Below are positions 17,886-24,681 of a stretch of DNA of 37,712 nucleotides, piece by piece. Below the pieces are notes generated by a model. It was not told the origin of the DNA. It worked only from the letters and a program-made list of their open reading frames with translations, and made no database searches. Position numbers and translations under genes: made by a program. Numbering within the stretch: the first letter of the stretch is position 1; each line of letters opens with the position of its first letter. Source of the DNA: CAZAOY01 sp964486925 (GTDB taxonomy: Bacteria; Bacillota; Clostridia; Oscillospirales; Ruminococcaceae); the NCBI GenBank assembly GCA_964486925.1, contig CAZAOY010000024.1, positions 1 to 37,712 on the forward strand, read 5' to 3'.

Positions 17886-18737
17886 ATGGCAGTAATTATT
17901 AATGGGAAAGAGATTGCACAAAAGGTTAAGGATGAGGTAAAAGCGCAGGTAATGGAGTTAGACGAGATCGGGGTAACTCCTGGTTTAGCGGTGGTTGTCG
18001 TTGGTGACAATGCGGCATCGAGGGTGTATGTAAATGCTAAGAAGAAGGCTTGTGAGCAGGTAGGGATCTATTCTGAAGAATACGCACTACCAAAGGAAAC
18101 TACACAAGCGGCGCTGTTAGAGCTTATTGCAAAGCTAAATAACAAAGCGGATATAGACGGGATACTGGTGCAGTTACCTCTACCATCACATATTGATGAG
18201 AAAGCAGTATTAGCGGCAATCTCACCAGATAAAGACGTTGATGCGTTCCACGCACAGAATGTTGGTAAGATAATGATAGGAAACTATGACCTATTACCAT
18301 GCACACCATCTGGCTGTTTAGAGCTTATCCGTTCTACAGGGGTAGAGATTACGGGTAAAAACTGTACTATCGTGGGAAGAAGCAACATAGTTGGAAAGCC
18401 AATGGCGCTAGTAATGCTACATGAAAACGCTACTGTAACGGTGGCTCATTCCAAGACAGAGAATCTTAAAGAGGTTTGCATGAATGCGGATATATTAGTG
18501 GTAGCTGTGGGCAGACCTAACATGATAACAGGAGATATGATTAAAGAGGGTGCTGTTGTAATTGATGTTGGGATGAACCGACTAGAGGACGGCAAGCTAT
18601 GCGGGGACGTTGAATTTGAATCAGCAAGCGAGGTTGCGGGATATATTACACCAGTACCTGGTGGTGTGGGCCCTATGACTATAGCTACATTACTTAAAAA
18701 CACTCTTACTGCCGCTAAGATAAACGCTAAGGTATAA
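17886..18737 (+). CDS. folD: bifunctional methylenetetrahydrofolate dehydrogenase/cyclohydrolase
   Basis: FolD interconverts 5,10-methylene-, 5,10-methenyl- and 10-formyl-tetrahydrofolate, supplying one-carbon units for purines and formate metabolism. The 283-residue protein has the catalytic Y48-x3-K52 motif (YVNAK), then QLPLP, PDKDVDAFH, the Rossmann loop GRSNIVGKPMA and the C-terminal PVPGGVGPMT signature. An upstream in-frame ATG at 17874 is rejected because it overlaps the GGAGG ribosome binding site that serves the ATG at 17886. Length is exactly typical. It lies 45 bases after lgt and could be co-transcribed with it. No ZTP or THF riboswitch was seen in the short gap. Confidence 0.96.
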   Translation: MAVIINGKEIAQKVKDEVKAQVMELDEIGVTPGLAVVVVGDNAASRVYVNAKKKACEQVGIYSEEYALPKETTQAALLELIAKLNNKADIDGILVQLPLPSHIDEKAVLAAISPDKDVDAFHAQNVGKIMIGNYDLLPCTPSGCLELIRSTGVEITGKNCTIVGRSNIVGKPMALVMLHENATVTVAHSKTENLKEVCMNADILVVAVGRPNMITGDMIKEGAVVIDVGMNRLEDGKLCGDVEFESASEVAGYITPVPGGVGPMTIATLLKNTLTAAKINAKV

Positions 18738-18756
18738 AAAAGGGCTAGTGAGGTGC

Positions 18757-19815
18757 ATGAAATATCGGATAATTGTACTATTAGTTACAGCAGTTATCTG
18801 CGTGGCTTTAGTAGGTTGCGGGCAAGAATCTCTTACGCTACCCGTGCTAAAAGGGGTAGATCTTGTGAATAAAGACAGCACAGCGGCGACGGTTAAGGTG
18901 TTTGACTATATTAACGGATTAAGAGAACGAGGGCTTGTCCTTTCAGGACAGCAGGTAAACTCCTATTCCGATGGAAAGAACAAGCAGTTAGAGGACGAGC
19001 ATGTCTTTTCCATTACTGGAAAGTACCCCGCCTTAACCTCATATGAGTTAGGGCATACCAAATACTTTGACAGTATTGCAAAGAACACGGTAAAGCGTGC
19101 TACGGCGTACTGGCAGAATGGTGGTCTTGTAAGCGTAAACTGGCACCCTGACGGGCCTATTAACGGTGATGAATACAACACCCAGATGTCCCAATCTGAC
19201 TTTGATAAGCTTGTGACTAAGGATACCAAGGAGTATCAAAGTTGGCTGGAACAGATCGACAAAGGTGCTTTATACCTTAAACAGCTTTGTGACGCGGGGG
19301 TGGTAGTGTTATTTCGCCCATATCATGAGATGAACGGTAACTGGTTTTGGTGGGGAGGAAAGACCCCTCAGTCCTTTATTAAGCTTTGGGAAAACCTTTA
19401 CGACAGATATACAAATCACCATAAGCTAAACAACCTTATATGGGTGTGGTCACCTGGCATGGTGGGGGATATTACCGATGAATACTATCCTAAGGGGTAT
19501 GTTGATATTGGTGGAGTGGATGTATATGTAAATAAGCAGGATAACAGCTATTTCTACAATGCGGCTAAGGGGCTTAGCAAGGTTATGGCTGACAAAACCT
19601 TTGCATTAACCGAGGTTGGGTTAGTACCTAACAAAGCCATGCTACAGAGTAGCGGTTATAGCTGGTTCACCATCTGGATGAATGAATGGTGTGACCGTGA
19701 TTACTATGGTGCGCCACCAAGCAACGGTCCCGGAAATACAAAATCCTCCATTGAGGAGATATACAGCTATGATTTTGTAATAACCAGAGATGAACTAGAT
19801 AGTTTTGTACCATGA
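18757..19815 (+). CDS. GH26 family beta-mannanase-like lipoprotein
   Basis: This is a probable surface-anchored endo-beta-1,4-mannanase or related glycan hydrolase. The ATG at 18757 gives a lipoprotein signal: basic MKYR, a hydrophobic core and the lipobox LVGC with Cys21. The single catalytic (beta/alpha)8 domain fills the rest of the 352 residues. The GH26 acid/base is Glu191 in the RPYHEMNGNWFWWG motif, and the nucleophile is Glu286 in ALTEVG. WHPDGP and WVWSPG are further GH26 features. No carbohydrate-binding module or dockerin is present. A GTG at 18748 is possible but AAGGG is better spaced for the ATG. The gene starts about 20 bases after folD. The exact substrate (mannan, mixed-linkage glucan) cannot be told from sequence alone. 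Confidence 0.87.
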   Translation: MKYRIIVLLVTAVICVALVGCGQESLTLPVLKGVDLVNKDSTAATVKVFDYINGLRERGLVLSGQQVNSYSDGKNKQLEDEHVFSITGKYPALTSYELGHTKYFDSIAKNTVKRATAYWQNGGLVSVNWHPDGPINGDEYNTQMSQSDFDKLVTKDTKEYQSWLEQIDKGALYLKQLCDAGVVVLFRPYHEMNGNWFWWGGKTPQSFIKLWENLYDRYTNHHKLNNLIWVWSPGMVGDITDEYYPKGYVDIGGVDVYVNKQDNSYFYNAAKGLSKVMADKTFALTEVGLVPNKAMLQSSGYSWFTIWMNEWCDRDYYGAPPSNGPGNTKSSIEEIYSYDFVITRDELDSFVP

Positions 19816-19833
19816 GGCTAATGGTATAGCTAC

Positions 19834-19905
19834 ATAAAAAATAGCGGGCGAACACAGATCACCACTACGTTTTAGACATAGGAGCGGTCTGTGACCGTCC
19901 GCTTA
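19834..19905. terminator. bidirectional terminator between convergent genes
   Basis: AGCGGGCGAACACAGATC (19843-19860) pairs, with two G-T pairs and a small internal loop, with the arm at 19886-19903. A-rich AAAAAAT flanks its left side and serves as the T-run for the minus-strand transcript. It lies between the ends of the GH26 gene and the UroD-like gene. Confidence 0.65.
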
Positions 19906-19964
19906 AGTTATGGTCAATAGTTTATAATAACAGACAGAAGGTAATTAAGCATACAGAAAATAAA

Positions 19965-21083
19965 CTACACACCGTACTCCACCATTCGTGATCTAAAGTA
20001 CATGTAATTTTCAAAAGAAACCTCCTCTGGAACACCGTGGTCACAGGTTGGGATATATCCTCCATGCTTCTTCATAAACGGCATAATTCTATCTACCTCA
20101 CGGTCGATCGCCTCTTTGCCCGCAGAGATAATACGTTTATCAAATCCCCCGCTAATTAGCAGATTGGGGTATTTCTTTCTAACCTCAACCACATCACAGT
20201 TGGACGCGACCTCAAACGGTGACATATATGTCATCCCAATCTCCTTGTAGATATCTATTACAGGAAGCGCAAATCCGTCGGTGTCGATCTGGATATGTAG
20301 CTTTTTACCTTTATCCTTCTGGCGGGATTTTATATTGGATAAAAGCTGTGTATAGTATGGAAATAGAAACTCACGCATCATGTCAGGGGAGATAAGACTG
20401 CCATGGTTATAACAGATATCCTCTGCTAGGAATACCTCATCAAAGTCCACAAACTTCTGATGTTTTTCGGTAACTGCGTCGGCAAGGGCTAGCCAGCTTT
20501 TCATACAGTCGTGGATTAGCTCGGGATTATCAAACAGCATGTATAACAGTCCCTCAGGGCCAATAAGGGAACGAAGGTACATATACCCGCCTACAAGGTT
20601 TTGGGTTTCTATATAGCCTTGCTCTGCCTTTTTCTTAGCGTCCGCCATACGGGTATCTAGAGTATTAAATCTACCGTTTGCATTTGGATCTAGCCGCCAC
20701 TTAACATCCTCCTGCCATGTTCTCACGTCCTTCACAGGATGGTCTAGATATTCGGGCATAAACCCACTTCGCCTATTTTTAAAGCACAAAACCTTACGTC
20801 CCGCAAAATCCTGCACCACCTCATGCTCCCCTCTATCCTCTAACACCGTTTCCTCAAAGGCGGGACAAAATGCCGCTTCACACCAGCCTAGCTCCCCTAA
20901 GCTTACCTGTGTATTTGGGTCTAGCATAAAAAGTTTGTTTAAATCGGTAGTATCGGTAATGTGTCCTTCGCCTTTCCATCTTTCTAATGAGTAGAACCCA
21001 AACTCCTTTTGGTAGATAGGTGCGTTAGCTGTCTGGTTATAGAAATCTTGTAGCTTTTTTACATTAATTTTAGTATCAACCAT
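19965..21083 (-). CDS. uroporphyrinogen decarboxylase-like (UroD/MtaA fold) protein
   Basis: This 372-residue protein belongs to the UroD superfamily of TIM-barrel proteins, which includes haem-pathway UroD and corrinoid or coenzyme M methyltransferases (MtaA, CmuA). The C-terminal half has the pattern typical of clostridial UroD-like proteins: DTDGF, PFEVASNCD, GGFDKR and PTCDHGVP. In MtaA the zinc site uses HxC plus a distant Cys. Here His263 is followed by Gln265 instead of Cys, while a Cys347 in TCDH is kept, so zinc binding would differ. It is not a haem enzyme by context, since no hem genes are near. It is divergent from an AraC-type regulator, which suggests induction by a small carbon compound. 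The true substrate is unknown; no corrinoid protein is visible in the window. Confidence 0.75.
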   Translation of the reverse strand: MVDTKINVKKLQDFYNQTANAPIYQKEFGFYSLERWKGEGHITDTTDLNKLFMLDPNTQVSLGELGWCEAAFCPAFEETVLEDRGEHEVVQDFAGRKVLCFKNRRSGFMPEYLDHPVKDVRTWQEDVKWRLDPNANGRFNTLDTRMADAKKKAEQGYIETQNLVGGYMYLRSLIGPEGLLYMLFDNPELIHDCMKSWLALADAVTEKHQKFVDFDEVFLAEDICYNHGSLISPDMMREFLFPYYTQLLSNIKSRQKDKGKKLHIQIDTDGFALPVIDIYKEIGMTYMSPFEVASNCDVVEVRKKYPNLLISGGFDKRIISAGKEAIDREVDRIMPFMKKHGGYIPTCDHGVPEEVSFENYMYFRSRMVEYGV

Positions 21084-21177
21084 AAATAATTCCGTTTCTC
21101 CGCCGAATACACTAATAAATAAACTCCATCTGCGGCGGCGAGGTGGGGTTTGTGGATTTTATACATTACATAACAAT

Positions 21178-21205
21178 ATTATACAGTAAATTTATAAAAA
21201 AACAA
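21178..21205 (-). promoter_or_regulatory. promoter of the UroD-like gene
   Basis: Read on the minus strand, TTGTTT (21200-21205) and a perfect TATAAT (21178-21183) are 16 bases apart, giving a leader of about 90 nt. The inverted repeat at 21210-21222 lies a few bases upstream of the -35. Confidence 0.6.
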
Positions 21206-21209
21206 TATC

Positions 21210-21222
21210 AATATCGGATATT
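21210..21222. promoter_or_regulatory. inverted repeat in the divergent UroD-like/araC region
   Basis: AATATC-G-GATATT is a perfect inverted repeat, 5 bases upstream of the UroD-like gene -35 and about 30 bases before the AraC-type gene. This is a candidate operator. AraC proteins usually bind direct repeats, so the site may serve another regulator or the dimer. Confidence 0.35.
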
Positions 21223-21251
21223 ATTTTGTACTTTTAAGAAAGATGATTACT

Positions 21252-22058
21252 ATGAATCTTTTAGCCACAACCTCATCACCCCAGCCACCTAAGGGGTATA
21301 TCCTTAAAACCATATGGGCGGTGGATGAGGGAGCTACCTACGATATTAATGCAAAGAATACCCAGAAATCAGGAAGATATGTTGCAATACGCACTATTGA
21401 GGGGCAGGGAGAGATCGAGATATCGGCGGGTGGTGAAAACCTATCCGACAGGAAGATAACAAAGCTTATGGGCGGTTCGGTGTTTGTAACCATGACTAAG
21501 GACATACTAAGCTACAGGACAAGAGGTGATAGATGGTACTTTTACTGGTTTGAGTTTGATACCGCTAATAAAGTTGAAGATCTGCTTATTGAGGATATAT
21601 GCGGCTTTAGCCAAGAGAAGGCAATTATGGAGGAATGTTTTCTAAATCTAAAGCTTGGTAAAGGGGTTATTGCCTCCTCTGCCTTTGCGTATCTGCAAGC
21701 ACGGTGGTATGAAGGGGTTGATAATAGCGGTCGTGTGACCGAGTTAGATAGTATTATAACCTATATTAACAGTATGCCGATTAAGGAAAATCTAACCATT
21801 GAACAGCTTAGTGAAAGGTTTAACATCTCCACCCGTAATCTTCATAATAAATTTATTAAGCAGTATAATGTTTCACCGAAAAAGTATATACTCGACAAAA
21901 AGTACGAAGCGATAAAGCTTTTGCTTACAACCACCGACATGAAGATGTACGAGATTGCAGAGCGCACAGGGTTTGCATCGGAATACTACTTTTCAAAGGC
22001 ATTTAAAAAATATATAGGGATGACACCAACCGAGTACCGAACTACTGGGATAATATAA
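21252..22058 (+). CDS. AraC family transcriptional regulator
   Basis: This protein of about 268 residues has an N-terminal cupin-like ligand-sensing region (about 20-140) and a C-terminal AraC/XylS double helix-turn-helix domain (about 165-268). The latter carries the standard end signature GFASEYYFSKAFKKYIGMTPTEYR. Such regulators usually activate an adjacent or divergent gene in response to a sugar or small molecule. The start at 21252 fits an AAGAAAG site 9 bases upstream; an ATG at 21243 is also in frame but abuts that site. It is divergent from the UroD-like gene and is followed after 17 bases by the DUF4037 gene. The likely target is the divergent promoter, which is an inference from position. 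Confidence 0.88.
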   Translation: MNLLATTSSPQPPKGYILKTIWAVDEGATYDINAKNTQKSGRYVAIRTIEGQGEIEISAGGENLSDRKITKLMGGSVFVTMTKDILSYRTRGDRWYFYWFEFDTANKVEDLLIEDICGFSQEKAIMEECFLNLKLGKGVIASSAFAYLQARWYEGVDNSGRVTELDSIITYINSMPIKENLTIEQLSERFNISTRNLHNKFIKQYNVSPKKYILDKKYEAIKLLLTTTDMKMYEIAERTGFASEYYFSKAFKKYIGMTPTEYRTTGII

Positions 22059-22075
22059 AAGGATTTGGGAGAAAT

Positions 22076-23173
22076 ATGAAGCAGTTTATAAATGGCAAAA
22101 CACTATGTCGAGGATTTTTTAATGAATGTGCAAAACCTATATTAGAAAGGTTTCATCCGACTTTAAAATACACAGCGGGGCTTTTAGGATATGGGTCTGA
22201 TGTTATTGGATATGATGATGAGGTTTCCACCGACCATATGTGGGGGCCTAGGTTTTATCTGTTTCTGGAGGATAAGGATATCGGTAAAAGGGATGAGCTA
22301 TTAGAATGTTTTAGCGAGAATCTTCCGCTAGAATACAAGGGATACAGCTGTAGCTTCTCACCACCCGATCCAGATGACGCAGGGGTACGGGTTTCACAGA
22401 AAGCTGAGGGTAATAGGGTATCGCCATTAATCTTTATACATACTATCGATGAATATCTAAATGATTACATAGGAACAACAAGGCTAGAAACCATTACCGT
22501 AGCCGAGTGGTTAACTATACCAGAGCATAGGCTGTTAGCGCTAAGGTGTGGGGAGCTGTATGAGGATATGCTAGCTTTGCAAGAGCGTTTAAACTATATC
22601 CATTACTATCCGAATAATGTTAAGAACTATCTAATTATGTCACAGTGGGAGATAGTATCTCAAGAGCAGGCGTTTGTCAAGCGTACCGCCGCAAGAGGTG
22701 ATGAGATTGGGTCACGTATAATCTGTAGCCGTATAGTGGAGCGGCTAATGAGGCTTTGCTTTTTATACTGTAATGAATACGCACCCTACAGCAAATGGTT
22801 TGGTACAGCATTTAATAGGCTTTCTATTGATGAAAAGATTAAAGAAACCTTTCTAGCCGCAATTTCCGCTGTCGATATAAAACAGCGGGAGGAGCTAATA
22901 GCAAGGGCACAACAGCTAGTAGGGGAGCTACATAACAGCCTTGATATTACACCTACTGTAGAGAATACAATACAGTCATACTTTAACAGGGATATCCAGG
23001 TTATCTACTCAGATAGATTTGCAAACGCTATGTCAGCGTTGTTAAAGGGTACGGAGCTTGAAGGTGTGCCATCTATTGGTACATTAACTCAAGTTGGAAA
23101 TCTAGTTTCATTTAGTGATAACCCAATCTATAGGGATAGGATTATGAAACTTTATAAGGGCGAAAATCTATAG
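22076..23173 (+). CDS. DUF4037 domain protein, nucleotidyltransferase-like
   Basis: This 365-residue protein matches the DUF4037 family in its N-terminal pattern. A GYGSD at about 38-42 is followed by GYDDEVSTDHMWGPRF (45-60), which looks like a nucleotidyltransferase GS-x(n)-D motif. The rest is helical, with no membrane segments or signal peptide, so it should be cytoplasmic. The family's substrate is not established. It lies 17 bases after the AraC-type gene, with a GGGAGAA-like ribosome binding site, and probably shares its transcript. Its position with a regulator rather than with a toxin or HEPN partner does not suggest a toxin-antitoxin role. An enzyme transferring a nucleotide to a small molecule or sugar is a guess only. 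Confidence 0.75.
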   Translation: MKQFINGKTLCRGFFNECAKPILERFHPTLKYTAGLLGYGSDVIGYDDEVSTDHMWGPRFYLFLEDKDIGKRDELLECFSENLPLEYKGYSCSFSPPDPDDAGVRVSQKAEGNRVSPLIFIHTIDEYLNDYIGTTRLETITVAEWLTIPEHRLLALRCGELYEDMLALQERLNYIHYYPNNVKNYLIMSQWEIVSQEQAFVKRTAARGDEIGSRIICSRIVERLMRLCFLYCNEYAPYSKWFGTAFNRLSIDEKIKETFLAAISAVDIKQREELIARAQQLVGELHNSLDITPTVENTIQSYFNRDIQVIYSDRFANAMSALLKGTELEGVPSIGTLTQVGNLVSFSDNPIYRDRIMKLYKGENL

Positions 23174-23211
23174 AATATTAATATTTTTGTATTATATAGT
23201 TAACACCAATA

Positions 23212-23220
23212 TGGTATACT
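23212..23220 (+). promoter_or_regulatory. possible extended -10 promoter of the TM2 gene
   Basis: TGG-TATACT is an extended -10 element about 57 bases before the TM2 start. No correctly spaced -35 is visible; extended -10 promoters can work without one. Confidence 0.35.
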
Positions 23221-23234
23221 TGACTTGTGATTAG

Positions 23235-23253
23235 GTTACATGTACTGTGTAAC
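23235..23253 (+). promoter_or_regulatory. inverted repeat in the TM2 leader
   Basis: GTTACA and TGTAAC form a perfect inverted repeat around TGTACTG, ending 13 bases before the G-rich ribosome binding site. It is either an operator just downstream of the promoter or a small leader hairpin. Confidence 0.4.
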
Positions 23254-23276
23254 AATAATAAATAATGGGGGGCAAC

Positions 23277-23720
23277 ATGGACAACAACAATCAAAGCTAT
23301 AATAATGATCCAAGATATAATCAAAATAACGGCAATCAAAATGAAAATCAGCAGGGAAATGCGCAGGGTAATCAAGGTTACAATAATGATCCTAGATATA
23401 ACCAAAATCAGTATTATCAACAAAATGGGTACAATAATCGGCAAAGCCAAAATAGCTACTACCAGCAATATCAGCCACCTATGGGATATAGCTATAAAAA
23501 CAGAATTGCAGCAGGTCTTTTAGGAATATTCCTAGGAAGCTTTGGGGTACATAATTTTTATCTAGGGTATACCACAAAGGCGGTTATACAGTTAATAATG
23601 ACGATACTTAGCTGTGGTTTTTTGGCGGTGGTTTCTAGTATATGGGGTCTAATAGAAGGGATATTAATACTTACACGATCTATAAATGTGGATGGAAAAG
23701 GTATGCCGCTTGTTGATTAG
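23277..23720 (+). CDS. TM2 domain membrane protein with Asn/Gln/Tyr-rich N-terminus
   Basis: This 147-residue protein has a low-complexity, Asn/Gln/Tyr-rich N-terminal region (about 1-70) and a C-terminal TM2 domain. The domain carries the signature GIFLGSFGVHNFYLGY followed by a second hydrophobic segment with LSCGF and WGLIEGILIL. TM2 proteins are two-helix membrane proteins of unclear role. The decapeptide YNNDPRYNQN occurs twice, at 8-17 and 35-44, and the DNA there is also repeated. The ATG at 23277 is preferred over 23265, because the latter overlaps the GGGGGG ribosome binding site. A perfect terminator hairpin follows. Minus-strand reading frames opposite the N-terminus are a by-product of its low complexity. 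Confidence 0.85.
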   Translation: MDNNNQSYNNDPRYNQNNGNQNENQQGNAQGNQGYNNDPRYNQNQYYQQNGYNNRQSQNSYYQQYQPPMGYSYKNRIAAGLLGIFLGSFGVHNFYLGYTTKAVIQLIMTILSCGFLAVVSSIWGLIEGILILTRSINVDGKGMPLVD

Positions 23721-23741
23721 CGGTAGGCTTTGATATAAAGA

Positions 23742-23781
23742 AAACAGGAAAAAGACACCCAGTTGTGTCTTTTTCCTGTTT
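23742..23781. terminator. strong bidirectional terminator
   Basis: AAACAGGAAAAAGACAC (23742-23758) and GTGTCTTTTTCCTGTTT (23765-23781) form a perfect 17-bp stem with a 6-base loop. It lies between the convergent TM2 and oxidoreductase genes and can end both transcripts. Confidence 0.85.
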
Positions 23782-23842
23782 CATATTCCCCATTGTATAT
23801 TTACATTTTTCATGATGTTTGTGTCAGTCGTATGGATAGCTA

Positions 23843-24670
23843 TTATCCTATCCAAGCCCCCGGTGTTAGCTTCGCAGAGTGTGCCTTCTCGATTATATCT
23901 ACTACAGCATAAGTTTCAGAGGTAGAGAAGGAGCTTTTTTCTTCGGTGAAGAACCGTACAAGCTCTTTTGCAAAGTTTTGAAAGAAGTCAGTCATCTCAC
24001 CAATGCGTTTAGTTGTACCATCTTTGTAGATTATATCCATAGAAAACGGTGCGTCTTCAAACATTGTTATATGGGCAGATCTACCGCTTGCAAATTTTAA
24101 GTCAAGAGCAGGGGTGGTTTCGGTGCCCGAATATAACACACCGCTAATATCTGTACCTAAAAGCTTAACGATTGGTTCGATCTGGTGCACTAGATATGTG
24201 CCGATAGATCCGGGACCAATGCTGTTAATGTAGTCTACCTCTTTATTAACATCCGCCAGTTCCGTAGCGAACCTAAGAGCCGATGATGAAAACATTGGTG
24301 TGCCAAAGGTGTTAGCAAGGTCGATAAGCTCCTTAGCTATCTTAGCAGTAGGTGCAAAGGTTTTGTCAACAAAGGTTGGCTTTTGACTCTTAAGAGGCAG
24401 CTGGCACAGATCAAAATGCATCTCACTATTATCAGGAGAAAGCACCACTAGGTAGTCGGATTTTTCTATAACGGACTCTATTGAATCTAAAAGCTGGATA
24501 CCCATTCTGTCGGCCCATTCTTTATTGGTTTCAAGACCGTTTGGGTTATCTATCATCCCATATGCGTATGCTACCACCATATCACCGTTTGAGGCTTCTT
24601 TAATCCAGTTTGGGTAGTTGTCGGCGTGCCATTCCTTAAGGAAATAGTCGATAAATCCTATCTTTTTCAA
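23843..24670 (-). CDS. Gfo/Idh/MocA-like protein with degenerate cofactor motifs
   Basis: This 275-residue protein has the general layout of Gfo/Idh/MocA oxidoreductases but departs from it. The N-terminus (MKKIGFIDYFLKEWHADNYP) lacks the GxGxxG dinucleotide loop, and the usual EKP is replaced by DKT in FVDKTFAPT. The strand-helix pattern afterwards (SDYLVVLSPDN, then DLCQLPL) still looks Rossmann-like. It is shorter than the roughly 350-residue active enzymes. It follows the complete Gfo/Idh/MocA gene after only 11 bases on the same strand, so the two are probably co-expressed and may form a complex or act in sequence on one sugar or cyclitol. Loss of NAD binding is inferred, not shown. Confidence 0.7.
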   Translation of the reverse strand: MKKIGFIDYFLKEWHADNYPNWIKEASNGDMVVAYAYGMIDNPNGLETNKEWADRMGIQLLDSIESVIEKSDYLVVLSPDNSEMHFDLCQLPLKSQKPTFVDKTFAPTAKIAKELIDLANTFGTPMFSSSALRFATELADVNKEVDYINSIGPGSIGTYLVHQIEPIVKLLGTDISGVLYSGTETTPALDLKFASGRSAHITMFEDAPFSMDIIYKDGTTKRIGEMTDFFQNFAKELVRFFTEEKSSFSTSETYAVVDIIEKAHSAKLTPGAWIG

Positions 24671-24681
24671 GCCTACACCGC

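Noticed and set aside
23178..23468. Minus-strand reading frame opposite the TM2 gene, rich in Ile and Val
   Set aside because: It mirrors the Asn/Gln-rich codons of the TM2 protein, has no ribosome binding site and overlaps a convincing plus-strand gene.
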